A stretch of 64,000 nucleotides of DNA from Phycisphaerae bacterium (GCA_029260015.1 JAJDEB010000009.1:62001-126000), one strand, 5' to 3'. Numbered from the stretch's first letter, positions 9,645 through 19,937 are shown. Notes: generated from the letters alone by a model not told the origin. A program made the numbers and translations.

Positions 9645-12600
9645 ATGCACACCCCCCGCCCCAACCCGCTTGCCAACCGTGCCTTGAAAGGCGCGTTGGT
9701 ATCTACCACCCTGGCACTTTGGGCCTTTCCCATGATGGTTGCCGCGCTGCCCCCGGCACCGGCCAACGATCGCCCAGCCGACGCCGAGATCATCAGCACG
9801 AATCTGCCTGAATTGTTTTTGGGTACCACGACAAGTGCCGACGACAGCATCACCACGATCGGCGATCCTTCGGTCGATCCAAACGCCGACGGCCCGGATG
9901 TGTTCTACTCGTTTACGCCGAACGTTACCGACACCTACCGATTTCAACTTCATCCGTGGCACCACGCGCCGCTCCGGTCGTCGGATCGTCGCTTCGCATT
10001 ATATGTGTTTGAAGTGTCGACCAACGGATTGGTGGGTGCCGAACGCGCCCCCGGAAATGCTCGCCCCGTTTCCCTCGATGTCACTTTGAATGGCGGCGTT
10101 GAGTATCTCATCGGCGTGGACCACAACTTGCAAACACGTGACGAATTTCTGTTCACGCTATTGGTGGACCATGTCGTCGCCCGCGATGTTGACAACTGCC
10201 TTAGCGCCGACATCGACATCACAACCAATTCGCTTCCGGTCATCGTCTTGAACGACATTGATGGTGCCGTTAATGATTTTTCCTTCTCGCAGGACATTGG
10301 AGTATGTGCAGTGTCGGGAGGAACACCCACGACGGCACCGGGCATCGATCATGTTTACCAATACACCGCGCCAGCAGATGGGTTGTACGCTGTGGAACTT
10401 GTTGGTAGCGGCTTTGATGCCGTTGTGTATGTCGATGACTCCTGCGACCCGTTCTTCCTCGACGGGTGCATGGGTGCTTCAAACCACAGCACCAGTGGCA
10501 CGAGCGGCGGAAAGCATGAATTTGTAGTGGTGCAGTTCGAGCAGGGCAAGGATTACTGGATCTTTGTTGACAACGGAAGCACCACCAACAACTCGGGCGA
10601 ATACGCGTTGATAATTGACGATGCCTTTAACTACGAAGTCAACGAAGTCGAGCCGAACGACACAGCCGGCACGGCAACGCCAATCGACACACCGCTCAAT
10701 GGTGGTCAGATCGTTGGCCCTGGCGATTCGGACTTCTGGGCGATTCCCGGTTTAACCGGCGACCGCGTGTATGCCTGGGCGAACAACGGCGGAAGCTCGA
10801 ACAGCACGCTCGATACGGACATGCGATTCTTCGCGGCTGACGGAACGACACTGATTGAGTTTGATGATGAGGATGGCGACGGCGTCAATGCACCGATCGA
10901 CGATCTGTATTTCATCTACTCGACAACTGCCCCGACCATCGCCGGCGCACGATTCACTTCTGACGCAACACACTTCCTGCAGGTTGACGCACAAAACGCC
11001 ACCGGAACCGTACATCGATACCGCATGCATGTCGGTGTCGAACCCGCCGATCGTTCGCCGCTTTCAGAGTGCGAACCCAATGATGAAATCGCGTCAGCCG
11101 ATCGCACTGGAAAGGATTATTTCGGTGGCGTGGTTGATACAGATGGCGATATTGACTTTTATGCTTTCGAGGCGACCGAAGGTGATCGCATATTCATCTC
11201 ACTGGACGGTGACCCGGAACGCGACTCTGATCCGACGGAAAGTGCTTCGGTCAATACCAACGGATTCCACGGCAAGTTGGCCGTCTACGATCCTGACGAA
11301 GACCAACTGATTTCTGACTCCAGCGATTCAAACACCGTGCAAGGTGCCGAAGACTATCCAGCTCAGGCTGCCTTCTTTGTTGCGAGAACCACTGGAACGC
11401 ACTATGTGTCCGTGGAGCAGCAGAGTGCGTCTGGCGTCGGACCCAAGGAAACTTACGAATTGGCGATCTTCCGCAATGATGCTGCACCAGCACTTTCTGA
11501 AGTCGTCAATCCTGTGATCGCACTCACACCCGATTTCTTTAACGATGACATCGATCTCGTCGCGACCGACATGGCCGGCGGCGATACGGGTGTCTGCAGC
11601 GTTTCGTTGATCAACAACACAAACCTGATGGTGTCGGGCAGCTTCACGCCGGGTGATCCGTCGGTGAACCTGACGATAGAATTAGTGGATACCGGTACCA
11701 ATGGATTCGCGAAGTTGCTGGTGCAGGATTGCGCCGGGAATACGTCTTGCGCGATCGTTTCGATCGACATCGACGGTCCGGATTGCATGGGTGCCAACTT
11801 CTCCAACCGGTCGCCGATGAGCATGCATCCGCGTCTGCACATTCCGGACAACAGCAATCCGGATGGCACGACCAACGGCATCATTGAGATTGCCGATTCC
11901 GGACTCATCACCGATGTCAACGTGACAGTGAATATCGAGACACTGGATACGGGCGACATCGATTTGTTCTTAATCAGCCCAAGCGGTACGTCGGTCGAAC
12001 TTGTAACCGACCGCGCCAGCAGTTCTGGAGCTGACTTTACGATGACCACATTTGACGACGACGGTGATGGAGTGATTCCGTTCGGAAGTAGTGAGGCTCC
12101 ATATACGGGAATCTATCAGCCGGAAGATGGCGCCGGCCTTGCCCAACTCAACGGCGAAGACGCGCAAGGCATCTGGAAGCTGCGGGTCGTTGACGACAGT
12201 TCCTCAGAGAGTTTTGGCGGATCGCTGGTTTCGTGGTCTCTCGACATTGACGCCACATTCGCTGGTCCGGAAGTTTTCGCGGGTTATGCGACTGATTTTG
12301 GCGACGGTGGAGGTATCCAATCGATCGTCCTTTCAGGCGGAACCAACGCGCAGTTGGCAGTCTCAGGCGACTTCACGCCCGGTGATCAAGAAGCGACGTA
12401 TTTCGTTTCTCTGATAGACAGTTCGACGAACGGAACCGCGACAGTCACCGTGACGGATACTTCGTTGAATACCTGTGACAGTGTCATCAGCTTGTCCGGA
12501 CTTGCAGACAACAACGCCCCACAGAATACCGGTGGCGTTACCACGAGCCTCACCTATTCGCAAGAAGTTCAGCAATCGGTTGACGGTTTCGACCTCATTG

Positions 12601-14486
12601 GTGTGACGTCGACCATCAGCGTTCCGGATAGTTTCACCGTGGCCGAGGTCGAAGTGGCCCTCAATATTGACGCGACGGATCAGGGACGGGTCGCCGCGCG
12701 GCTGACCCATGGTGCCAGCGAAGCGATGTTGGTCAACCGCATCGGTATGGACGAGCGTGACGCGTTGGGTAACTCGAAGGCAAGCTTCGATGTGATTCTC
12801 GATGACGACGCCCCCGAAGCCGATGACATTCATAACGAAAACGTGCTGGGTGCCGAAGAAACGCTTGGCCTGCATCAGCCAGACGGTCGCGGCGAATTCT
12901 TCGGTGACGGTATCACGACCGACGACCGCGACAACATGCTGTTCGTCTTTGATGGTGCCGAATCTTCGGGCGACTGGGACGTGCAGTTTATCGATGCAAG
13001 GGAACTCAGTGCGTCTTCGGCGCGGAACATCTTCCGACGTTGGTCGCTGACCTTGAAGAACCCATGCGGACCGGAGTATTACGTCGGTACAGCGAAGGAT
13101 GCCGGTGCTGAAACCGGTGTCTTCTCAGTCGAACTCGCAGGCGGCGCAGTCAACCTCACCCTGGTCACATCGTTCACGCCGGGCGATGCTGTGGTTGAAT
13201 ACCGTGTCGAACTCACCGACCCGATGTCAGCCGGTAGCGGTACGGTTGTAATCACCGATGTCGCCGGTAACGTAACAAACGTGCCGATTGCACTGGCGGC
13301 TTCCTCGGGCGACGAAGACAAGCCGGTCGTCAGCGGAAGTGTCGTTTCTGCTAAGTTTGAAGGCAACGCGACCGACAATCTGGTGAGCGATACAGGCATT
13401 GCATCCGTCGAAATCGCTCCGTACGGTGCAAATCTGCAAATCGTTTCGGTCACGCCTGATCCACCAAGCGGTGCAGGCAGCGTTGACTTTGTCGTGGGGT
13501 TGATCAATACAGCAGAAAACGGCCGCGGTTATGTGCGCGTGACCGATTCCTGCGGTAATCGCAGCCACATCCTCGTGGACATCGACGCAACCGACCCGGT
13601 TTGTACAGGTTCGGTCAGTAACACCAAGCGGTACGTCAGTACTGACACGCCGCAGGTCATCCCGAACAACAGCCCCGGTGGCGTCACCTCGAGCATTGCG
13701 GTTGCTGATCTGGATATCGTCAGCGATGTGAACATAACGTTCAACATCACCCATGCCAACGATGACGACATCGACATGACGATGACCAGTCCGGTGGTGA
13801 TTGCGTTGTTCTCGGACATCGGAAGCACGGCCAACAACTTCATCGATACGACGCTTGATGATGAGGCAGCCGCACCGATTCCCGACACGTCGAGTGCTGG
13901 ACCGTTCACCGGTTCATTCCAACCGGAAGGTGGACCGGCGCTCAACGTTCTTGATGGCTCGCCCGCAGTTGGAACGTACTCGCTCCAGGTTGCTGACGAT
14001 TCGTCAAGCTACTCGGGCGGTACATTCGATAGCTGGGCGCTGACCATCGAGTCAGCGACCTTCGCCAAACGCTTCGACGGTCGGGCTGAGGATGCGCAAC
14101 AGGACGACACCGGTATCTGTTCGATCGACCTGACAGGTGGTTCGTCGAATCTGGTGTTGACGGTTGATCCGTTTGCTGCTGGCGACAACATCGTCCGCTA
14201 CTCTGTCGAGATTGCCGGCGGTGAATGTGGTGGAACCGGTGGCGTGGAAGTAACCGACTGTGCTGGCAACACCTGCATGATACCAGTTACGCTTGGATTC
14301 ATAACCAAGGGTGACTTTAACGGTGACGGTATGTCGACCATCGACGACTACGATGAATTCGAAGCTTGCCTTTCTGGTCCTGACATTTCCGTGACCAGTT
14401 GCGATTGCTGGGCGGCTGACTTCGACGATAACGAGCGAGTCGATCTGGCTGACTTCTCAGAATTGACGACGATCTTCAGCCCGTAA
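9645..14486 (+). CDS. Giant secreted protein with PPC and three P-type domains, dockerin-like end, no catalytic domain
   Basis: 1613 residues. The start is fixed by a strong GGAGGAGG 7-8 bases before the ATG and by a signal peptide ending near MMVAALPPAPA. Around residues 330-460 a bacterial pre-peptidase C-terminal (PPC) domain is suggested by EVEPNDTAGTATPID and GDSDFWAI. Three proprotein-convertase P-type domains follow at about 726-870, 985-1138 and 1333-1470, each with an IPD/IPN opening, a DIDLFLISPSGT-like strand and a GTW/SW-type ending; the middle one is divergent. Between them are repeated modules beginning FxGxAxDxGxxTGxxSVxLxGG. The C-terminus has Asp-rich dockerin-like loops (DFNGDGMSTIDDYD; DFDDNERVDLADF). 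PPC and P domains normally accompany proteases, yet no catalytic motif is visible. It may be a surface adhesin or scaffold; that is inference. Confidence 0.85.
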   Translation: MHTPRPNPLANRALKGALVSTTLALWAFPMMVAALPPAPANDRPADAEIISTNLPELFLGTTTSADDSITTIGDPSVDPNADGPDVFYSFTPNVTDTYRFQLHPWHHAPLRSSDRRFALYVFEVSTNGLVGAERAPGNARPVSLDVTLNGGVEYLIGVDHNLQTRDEFLFTLLVDHVVARDVDNCLSADIDITTNSLPVIVLNDIDGAVNDFSFSQDIGVCAVSGGTPTTAPGIDHVYQYTAPADGLYAVELVGSGFDAVVYVDDSCDPFFLDGCMGASNHSTSGTSGGKHEFVVVQFEQGKDYWIFVDNGSTTNNSGEYALIIDDAFNYEVNEVEPNDTAGTATPIDTPLNGGQIVGPGDSDFWAIPGLTGDRVYAWANNGGSSNSTLDTDMRFFAADGTTLIEFDDEDGDGVNAPIDDLYFIYSTTAPTIAGARFTSDATHFLQVDAQNATGTVHRYRMHVGVEPADRSPLSECEPNDEIASADRTGKDYFGGVVDTDGDIDFYAFEATEGDRIFISLDGDPERDSDPTESASVNTNGFHGKLAVYDPDEDQLISDSSDSNTVQGAEDYPAQAAFFVARTTGTHYVSVEQQSASGVGPKETYELAIFRNDAAPALSEVVNPVIALTPDFFNDDIDLVATDMAGGDTGVCSVSLINNTNLMVSGSFTPGDPSVNLTIELVDTGTNGFAKLLVQDCAGNTSCAIVSIDIDGPDCMGANFSNRSPMSMHPRLHIPDNSNPDGTTNGIIEIADSGLITDVNVTVNIETLDTGDIDLFLISPSGTSVELVTDRASSSGADFTMTTFDDDGDGVIPFGSSEAPYTGIYQPEDGAGLAQLNGEDAQGIWKLRVVDDSSSESFGGSLVSWSLDIDATFAGPEVFAGYATDFGDGGGIQSIVLSGGTNAQLAVSGDFTPGDQEATYFVSLIDSSTNGTATVTVTDTSLNTCDSVISLSGLADNNAPQNTGGVTTSLTYSQEVQQSVDGFDLIGVTSTISVPDSFTVAEVEVALNIDATDQGRVAARLTHGASEAMLVNRIGMDERDALGNSKASFDVILDDDAPEADDIHNENVLGAEETLGLHQPDGRGEFFGDGITTDDRDNMLFVFDGAESSGDWDVQFIDARELSASSARNIFRRWSLTLKNPCGPEYYVGTAKDAGAETGVFSVELAGGAVNLTLVTSFTPGDAVVEYRVELTDPMSAGSGTVVITDVAGNVTNVPIALAASSGDEDKPVVSGSVVSAKFEGNATDNLVSDTGIASVEIAPYGANLQIVSVTPDPPSGAGSVDFVVGLINTAENGRGYVRVTDSCGNRSHILVDIDATDPVCTGSVSNTKRYVSTDTPQVIPNNSPGGVTSSIAVADLDIVSDVNITFNITHANDDDIDMTMTSPVVIALFSDIGSTANNFIDTTLDDEAAAPIPDTSSAGPFTGSFQPEGGPALNVLDGSPAVGTYSLQVADDSSSYSGGTFDSWALTIESATFAKRFDGRAEDAQQDDTGICSIDLTGGSSNLVLTVDPFAAGDNIVRYSVEIAGGECGGTGGVEVTDCAGNTCMIPVTLGFITKGDFNGDGMSTIDDYDEFEACLSGPDISVTSCDCWAADFDDNERVDLADFSELTTIFSP

Positions 14487-14532
14487 CCTTCGTTGATGTT
14501 ACTGTGAAGTTGGATGTATTTGTAAATTTATG

Positions 14533-14566
14533 GGGCGTGCAGTCGAACGTGACTGCACGCCCTTTT
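14533..14566 (+). terminator. Rho-independent terminator after the 1613-residue protein gene
   Basis: A perfect 12-bp stem, GGGCGTGCAGTC (14533-14544) paired with GACTGCACGCCC (14551-14562), closes a 6-base loop and is followed by TTTT. It begins 46 bases after the stop codon at 14486. Confidence 0.9.
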
Positions 14567-14632
14567 CTCTTTGTCAGTCGACCATGAATTCGATGAGGAG
14601 GATTCGACGGAAGCGGATCACCAGAAATCTGC

Positions 14633-14752
14633 TTACTGCGCTTCGATCAGGATCAGTCCCGCCGTGGCACTCACAAATGCCGAGTAACATCCGTAAATTT
14701 GACCGGGCACAAGAGTTCCCGCCGCAAGTCGAGTGACCGCGCGGCATTTCAC
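14633..14752 (-). CDS. Possible small ORF (39 residues), unverified
   Basis: A GTG-started frame on the minus strand with GGAGAGG directly upstream. The predicted peptide begins VKCRAVTRLAAGTLV and ends in ATAGLILIEAQ, with a balanced residue mix. It lies 80 bases downstream of the glycosidase gene ending at 14833, in an otherwise empty gap (14567-14832). I do not recognise it, the start-site spacing is very short, and it may be chance. Confidence 0.2.
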   Translation of the reverse strand: MKCRAVTRLAAGTLVPGQIYGCYSAFVSATAGLILIEAQ

Positions 14753-14832
14753 GCCTCTCCGGAAGCGTAAGACGCTCGGCAGAATTTAAGTCGATAAATA
14801 CTTTCTTGAGATCGTCAACTAACGCCGATGCA

Positions 14833-17800
14833 TCAATCCCAAGTAGCAACGATCTTGCCGGCCTGACGATTCACGATGACACTACGTCCAGCAGGTAGAG
14901 GGGTTCGCTGGCCATCGACCAGAATTTCCGATGGGGCAGTTTTGCGTGGCAGGCTTAATATGAACCCTTCGGGCGGGTTTGCATCACCGGATAACTTGAC
15001 GGTGAGTTTGTCGCCTTGCATCGATGCATGCATCGTCAGATTCCCAAAGAATGTCGGGAATCCTTCAAGTGTGATTCCATTGTCTTCGGCAAGCCATGCT
15101 TCGCTTGCGCCCGTGAGCAATGCCAGTCGTTGGCCCTCTTCGTAAACAAACATCGACCGCACGGAATTGATCAGCGCACTACCTACCCAAGTGTGTGGCA
15201 TGTCGCCGATGAAACGCGGCTCCTTCGGGTCACGCCAGACGACCTCGGCCCATTGTCGCCATTCGGTCGGGCGTTGATCCTGCAGGAAGAATTTTAGCAA
15301 TGCTCTCGCCCGTTCCGGCTGGCCCATTCTGATGTATGCATCGACAATACGGATTTCGTAAGGCGTATAGTCGTTCCATTCTCGCTTGCCGGATTGACGA
15401 TCTTGAAAGAATTCAAAGTATCGATCGAACGTTTTCGTGAGCGTCTCGGGCGGCAGGTGCCCCAATTGTTCGCATGGGAAAACAGCAATCGCGGTTGACG
15501 TCGCATCGAAGTCGCCGAGTTCCGCACATCCGGGCAAGTATTCAATGTGGTGGTGGTTCATCGCCAAGTCCAACGAAGTGTACAAGGCTTTTCGATGGGC
15601 AACGTGCAACGCTTCAAAGCGATCGGCTAGGTCTGGGCGATCCAGTTCTTTCGCGATGGCGGCTGCGTCATTGAATCCCTTTACAACGAAGAAGTTGTCC
15701 CAGTACGAATGCATCGGTTTGGCGCTGTATCCTTCATGGCTGATCGACTCGGGCACCAGGCCATAACACGCCTTGGTGATGCCTTCTCCATCTTCGTAGT
15801 TTGGCGTAGTACGTTGATTTCTGAGTGATTCGAGATAATTAACGGCATTCTCGACGTTTGATAGTTTGGATTTGAGGAACTCGCGATCATTCGTAAATCT
15901 ATAGTAGGTATTGATTGCATATATGAGTTCTCCTGCGCTATCATGCTCAGGCACGGGATCAGGCCCGCGCCGATCGACAACGCAGGGAACCTTGCCATCT
16001 GGATACTGATTGTCGGCATACCAAATTAGAAACGCGCGAACTTCATCAGTATGACCGCACGATAGAAGTGCCGTCGAAGTGACCGACCCGTCACGAATCC
16101 AACTGCGTTCATAGGTTCGCGATCCGGGTTGGATGGCCGGGCCATCTCGATTAATCAGAATGTAAGCTTGCGTTGCACGGAATGTATCTTCAAGCTGGCG
16201 AAGCGATTTTGGTAGATTCAAGCGGACGCGATTGAGTATACCTCGCCACGACTCAATCGAGGATTCCAGAAAAGCAACATAGGACTTCTCTTGAAGCGCA
16301 AGATCAGCCGGCTTGGCTGCTCGCTTACCCGAATGAAGAGGTGCCGAGACAACGAAGCGTTTCTCGGCATTTGGCTCAAGTTTAAAGTGATATCGAATCG
16401 CCCCAGACGCACCACCCTCCGGACACGTCGCCTGCAGAGCTAACGGTAATTCATGGGTGGCCAGGTATTCCGCGATGTCTCCACCAAAAAACGTCGTCGC
16501 GCCGAATGCGTCAGACGCAGACCAACATTCCAGTGATTCGATACCGTTGATCAAGACCGTTGCGCCTTTCTGTTCAACGGATTCGACCTTCGTTACACCT
16601 CCGGTCATCCCGAGATCCTGCCACGGCGGCAGCACTTGGAACGGTCGAATCGCCAGATATAAATCTCCTTCGATCGGTTCGGTTTGCTCATTGCGAACCT
16701 GATACGAAATCACCAACTCCGATGCACCAGCCGCCCCGTGCGCAAACGCCGTAACGGTAAGCTTCGCCGAACCAGTGTCCCAATGAACCGATGGAATCGG
16801 CATGTAACCATCTACCAGCGAATGGCTGAGCGACACATCCGCCCATGTGAACAGTTTGTCGCCGACGCTCAGGAATGGCTCAATCGTCCAACCGCCACGC
16901 ATGACTTCCACCTGACCATGCGCACCGACGAGCGCTTCGTTGGTATCGCCCGAAACGCCAACAATGGTCCAAGGCGAATGCTCTTTGAGAAACGATGCCG
17001 GAAACTGTCCGCGCGGCGATTCGCTCGCGATGTTCTCGTACAGGCGATTTCGATCCTGCGAAAAATCGACGTCGCGCACTTCGATGCGTCTCATGGCGAT
17101 TGGCTGGCCGCTATCTTGATCCTTGACGAGTATTTGCGCGCGAAGCGCCTCGGCATCTGGCAGCGGAACATAATCGCGCCCACCGATGCTCCCGCGCACC
17201 TTCGCGGCAAGCTCCCAGTTCGAGTTATCGACGCTTAACTTTACGTCATAATTTCTCGCGTGCTTGTCCGGTTCCCAGTCGATCACCAGCCCACCCAACT
17301 CACGCACCTGATGGAAATCGAGGTCGAGAAACGGATTGGGCGCAGTCGGTTTCCAATTGATAACGCCATCGCCCGGGAGAACAAGATGCTGCAATTGATC
17401 GGGATCGTCATACGCCTTGAATGAGATTTGAGGTGCCTTTGTAACTGGCTGAGGCTTTGGAAGGACTTCATAAGTCAGCGTATCGAAGAAGATTCGCCCG
17501 ATACCGCCACTGCTAGCCGCCACGGCGAATTCGATCGCACCAAGTCGCTTCATGGGCACATTACCGGCTGGCCCCCAAGCAAATTTGAAGTGACGTGCTT
17601 TGTAGCGAATTGGCTTCCATTCTTCTGGAAAAGCCATGTCGCGATTGTTGACCCACCAAACGTTGTCACCGGTTGAATCAACGAGCTTGAACTCCAGATT
17701 GTTTGAAGGCGCGTCGCCTCGTAGACCAAATGTGAACCGATAATTCTCGGGAAGCTCCATATCAACCTCGCGCCGGACAACGACAAACCCCGCCCCCGCA

Positions 17801-17988
17801 CGAAAATCAAAATCCAATTGCATGCTGTGGCCATCGACACCATCGGCTTGCTTGATCGACGCCACCACACCGTCACTGGCGTTGACCGACCAGCCGTCCA
17901 ACTGCTCAAAGTCGTCCAGAACTACCGGAGCAGCCTCAGCCGCCATCGTCAACACCAACAGCATCAATCCCGGAAAATATCTGTGCAT
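14833..17988 (-). CDS. Secreted six-hairpin-type glycosidase-like protein with N-terminal binding modules
   Basis: 1051 residues from the ATG at 17988, which has AAGGGAG about 10 bases upstream and opens straight into a signal peptide (MHRYFPGLMLLVLTMAAEA). An upstream start at 18036 would lie in a hairpin. Residues about 20-180 look like a carbohydrate-binding beta-sandwich (VVLDDFEQLDGW; GRIFFDTLTYEVL), then a discoidin-like module (about 190-320: GLVIDWEPDKHARNYDVKLS). The long C-terminal part has the character of an (alpha/alpha)6 glycosidase of the GH15/GH63/GH37 kind: YERSWIRDGSV, PDGKVPCVVDRRGPDPVPEHD, SYWDNFFVVKGF, REWNDYTPYEIRI. The acidic residues in these strings are candidate catalytic residues. 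The exact family and substrate cannot be read from motifs. It lies in a minus-strand run with a carbohydrate-binding dockerin protein and near the beta-glucan genes, so a role in glucan breakdown is plausible. Confidence 0.65.
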   Translation of the reverse strand: MHRYFPGLMLLVLTMAAEAAPVVLDDFEQLDGWSVNASDGVVASIKQADGVDGHSMQLDFDFRAGAGFVVVRREVDMELPENYRFTFGLRGDAPSNNLEFKLVDSTGDNVWWVNNRDMAFPEEWKPIRYKARHFKFAWGPAGNVPMKRLGAIEFAVAASSGGIGRIFFDTLTYEVLPKPQPVTKAPQISFKAYDDPDQLQHLVLPGDGVINWKPTAPNPFLDLDFHQVRELGGLVIDWEPDKHARNYDVKLSVDNSNWELAAKVRGSIGGRDYVPLPDAEALRAQILVKDQDSGQPIAMRRIEVRDVDFSQDRNRLYENIASESPRGQFPASFLKEHSPWTIVGVSGDTNEALVGAHGQVEVMRGGWTIEPFLSVGDKLFTWADVSLSHSLVDGYMPIPSVHWDTGSAKLTVTAFAHGAAGASELVISYQVRNEQTEPIEGDLYLAIRPFQVLPPWQDLGMTGGVTKVESVEQKGATVLINGIESLECWSASDAFGATTFFGGDIAEYLATHELPLALQATCPEGGASGAIRYHFKLEPNAEKRFVVSAPLHSGKRAAKPADLALQEKSYVAFLESSIESWRGILNRVRLNLPKSLRQLEDTFRATQAYILINRDGPAIQPGSRTYERSWIRDGSVTSTALLSCGHTDEVRAFLIWYADNQYPDGKVPCVVDRRGPDPVPEHDSAGELIYAINTYYRFTNDREFLKSKLSNVENAVNYLESLRNQRTTPNYEDGEGITKACYGLVPESISHEGYSAKPMHSYWDNFFVVKGFNDAAAIAKELDRPDLADRFEALHVAHRKALYTSLDLAMNHHHIEYLPGCAELGDFDATSTAIAVFPCEQLGHLPPETLTKTFDRYFEFFQDRQSGKREWNDYTPYEIRIVDAYIRMGQPERARALLKFFLQDQRPTEWRQWAEVVWRDPKEPRFIGDMPHTWVGSALINSVRSMFVYEEGQRLALLTGASEAWLAEDNGITLEGFPTFFGNLTMHASMQGDKLTVKLSGDANPPEGFILSLPRKTAPSEILVDGQRTPLPAGRSVIVNRQAGKIVATWD

Positions 17989-18015
17989 TTCGAATTCGCT
18001 CCCTTTACCGCGCAT

Positions 18016-18047
18016 GAGAAAGCCCTGCACGGTCAAACCGGCAGGGC
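18016..18047 (-). terminator. Terminator or attenuator hairpin between two minus-strand genes
   Basis: On the minus strand GCCCTGC-CGGT-TTG-ACCG-T-GCAGGGC forms an 11-bp stem with one bulged base and a 3-base loop, followed by TTTCTC. It lies about 52 bases after the stop of the gene ending at 18099 and about 28 bases before the start at 17988, so it should end the upstream transcript, or gate read-through into the glycosidase gene. Confidence 0.7.
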
Positions 18048-18098
18048 CTTAATGTTCGTGGTTCTGTTCGCTGACATCCAGCTTGTTAATCGATTCGC

Positions 18099-19937
18099 TT
18101 ACGGCCCCGTGATTCTCGGGTGGAAGTAGCCGAAGTCAACGAGATCGATGTCGATGTCCTCGTCATTATCAAACACCGTGCAGTTCCAATCGAGGTCGCC
18201 GGCACCGCTCCCGTTGAAACAGCGCTGGAACTCGGCGAAGTCGAACAGATCTTCATCATCATCACCGTCTGCGTCAGCACCGTCAAAGCGATTGGTGATG
18301 ACGGCTTCGAGGTTATCGAAGAAAACTTCACCCGATCCCGCACCAGCCGACACAATACACACCACCCTGGTCAATGCAGCATTGCCAGATGGCATGGTGA
18401 AGTCGATTTCCAGCGGAATCCAAGTGTCGGTCGGGCTGGTAGAATCAATCGTGTTACCGTTCTCGCTGCTGCCGATGTCGATGGGCCCGGGTAGAGTCCC
18501 TGCGATCCATTCGATTTTCACACCAGCGCTTGCAGTTCCGTTGAGCCGCTGAGCTTCCGCATCCTGCTGGCGAACGAAGGCCCGCACATAGAGCTTTTCA
18601 TTCGGCTGCAATGGATCGGGCAGAGAAATATCCTGCGACAGACCGGTGAAGTCGGAACCGGCCATCTTGGCGCTGGCGTCAAAGACTTCTTCATCAACCA
18701 AGTTGTTGGCCAATCCACCAACCTCAAATGATAATTGTGCCTCCGGTCCAAACTCCAACCAATCGTCAATACCATTGGGTCCGCCAAAACCATTTTCAAA
18801 ACTTGAGTTGGTCAGCAGGTTGGTGGACGGTGCCCGCGACAGTGAAGCAAAGGCCTGATCGAAGTAGACCACACTATTGGTCGAAGCGTCAGGGAACATG
18901 ATCATCGTGACCCGCGCGAGTCCAGCGTTATCTGGCACCTCGACGCCAATCGTACCAATGTCGATCATGACCCATGCATTTGAATTTGAATCAGCATCGA
19001 ACGGGAAGTTCTCGGTCGGTCCCGGAAGCGAAGTACCCCCCGGCGGTGAGAATTCAAGCTTCAAACCAGCCACTGCGTTTGCAGTCAATCCATTGGTCGA
19101 AGTGTGCAAGACCCGCCCACGCAACAGTACACGTTCGTTTTCAAAAACTTCCCTCGTGTTCTGAAACAAACCACTGAATGCAGATTCGGTTCCGATTTTC
19201 AAACTCGTTTCACCGTGGAGCGACTGATCCATCGTCGGGCGCTGATCACCAAATCCGCCCCAATCCGCGACTGCGTTTGGCGACGCTTCACCGGGGCCAG
19301 CCAATTCAAAATCACCGTTGACCAGCAAGTTCGTCGGATCACCACCGATGGTCAATTGCGCGTCGTCCCAGAATGCTGCACCCGATCCGCTGTTTGAAAT
19401 CCAGACGCAAGTCATCCGCGCCTTGGTTGCGCCAACCGGTGCCAACACCGGACCAATCGATGCGGGGATCCATGTGTCGGCTGGTGAGGCTGCATTCATG
19501 ACAAAATCAAACTGCGTCGCACCGCCAACTTGATTGTCGCCATCGTCAAAGAATCCAAGCGCAACACCAGCAATCGCATCACCGCCAACCTTGTCGCTTG
19601 CTCGCGTAAACAACTGCGCGCTAACCGTGACCATATCGACGCTGGCCGTCACCGGAATATCTTGAAGCGCCAACTCGGTGGGATTACTTTGAAATGCCTT
19701 GAGGGCGTGACCTTCACCCGGCGGTAGCGCAGGTACAAGGTTGGCTTCACTCGATCGCTCGATCACATTTCCGGTCGTCTCCCACCCTCCGGGCACAAAC
19801 GGATCCAACGCATTCGAGTCGCTGTTTTCAATGCTGCCGTTAAGCAGAATGTTCTGCGCAGCGTTGAGTGTGCTTACCGTTCCAAACGCAACAATCGTCG
19901 CCATGGCGATCATAGATATTGTTTTTTGAATCTTCAT
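18099..19937 (-). CDS. Secreted protein with three carbohydrate-binding-like modules and dockerin-like C-terminus
   Basis: 612 residues from the ATG at 19937 (AAGGA about 9 bases upstream); a GTG three bases earlier is also possible. A signal peptide is visible (IQKTISMIAMATIVAFGTVSTLNA). Three modules of about 170 residues begin with NILLNGSIENSD, NLLVNGDFELAG and NLLTNSSFENGF, the usual opening of CBM4/9- or CBM_4_9-like beta-sandwiches; each ends in a VxFDxAxA/VFFDNLEAVI strand. The C-terminus has two Asp-rich loops (DGADADGDDDEDLFDF; DNDEDIDIDLVDF) separated by a Cys pair, dockerin-like. No catalytic domain is present, so it is probably a glycan-binding surface or scaffold component serving the neighbouring glycosidases. 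Glycan specificity cannot be told. Confidence 0.75.
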   Translation of the reverse strand: MKIQKTISMIAMATIVAFGTVSTLNAAQNILLNGSIENSDSNALDPFVPGGWETTGNVIERSSEANLVPALPPGEGHALKAFQSNPTELALQDIPVTASVDMVTVSAQLFTRASDKVGGDAIAGVALGFFDDGDNQVGGATQFDFVMNAASPADTWIPASIGPVLAPVGATKARMTCVWISNSGSGAAFWDDAQLTIGGDPTNLLVNGDFELAGPGEASPNAVADWGGFGDQRPTMDQSLHGETSLKIGTESAFSGLFQNTREVFENERVLLRGRVLHTSTNGLTANAVAGLKLEFSPPGGTSLPGPTENFPFDADSNSNAWVMIDIGTIGVEVPDNAGLARVTMIMFPDASTNSVVYFDQAFASLSRAPSTNLLTNSSFENGFGGPNGIDDWLEFGPEAQLSFEVGGLANNLVDEEVFDASAKMAGSDFTGLSQDISLPDPLQPNEKLYVRAFVRQQDAEAQRLNGTASAGVKIEWIAGTLPGPIDIGSSENGNTIDSTSPTDTWIPLEIDFTMPSGNAALTRVVCIVSAGAGSGEVFFDNLEAVITNRFDGADADGDDDEDLFDFAEFQRCFNGSGAGDLDWNCTVFDNDEDIDIDLVDFGYFHPRITGP

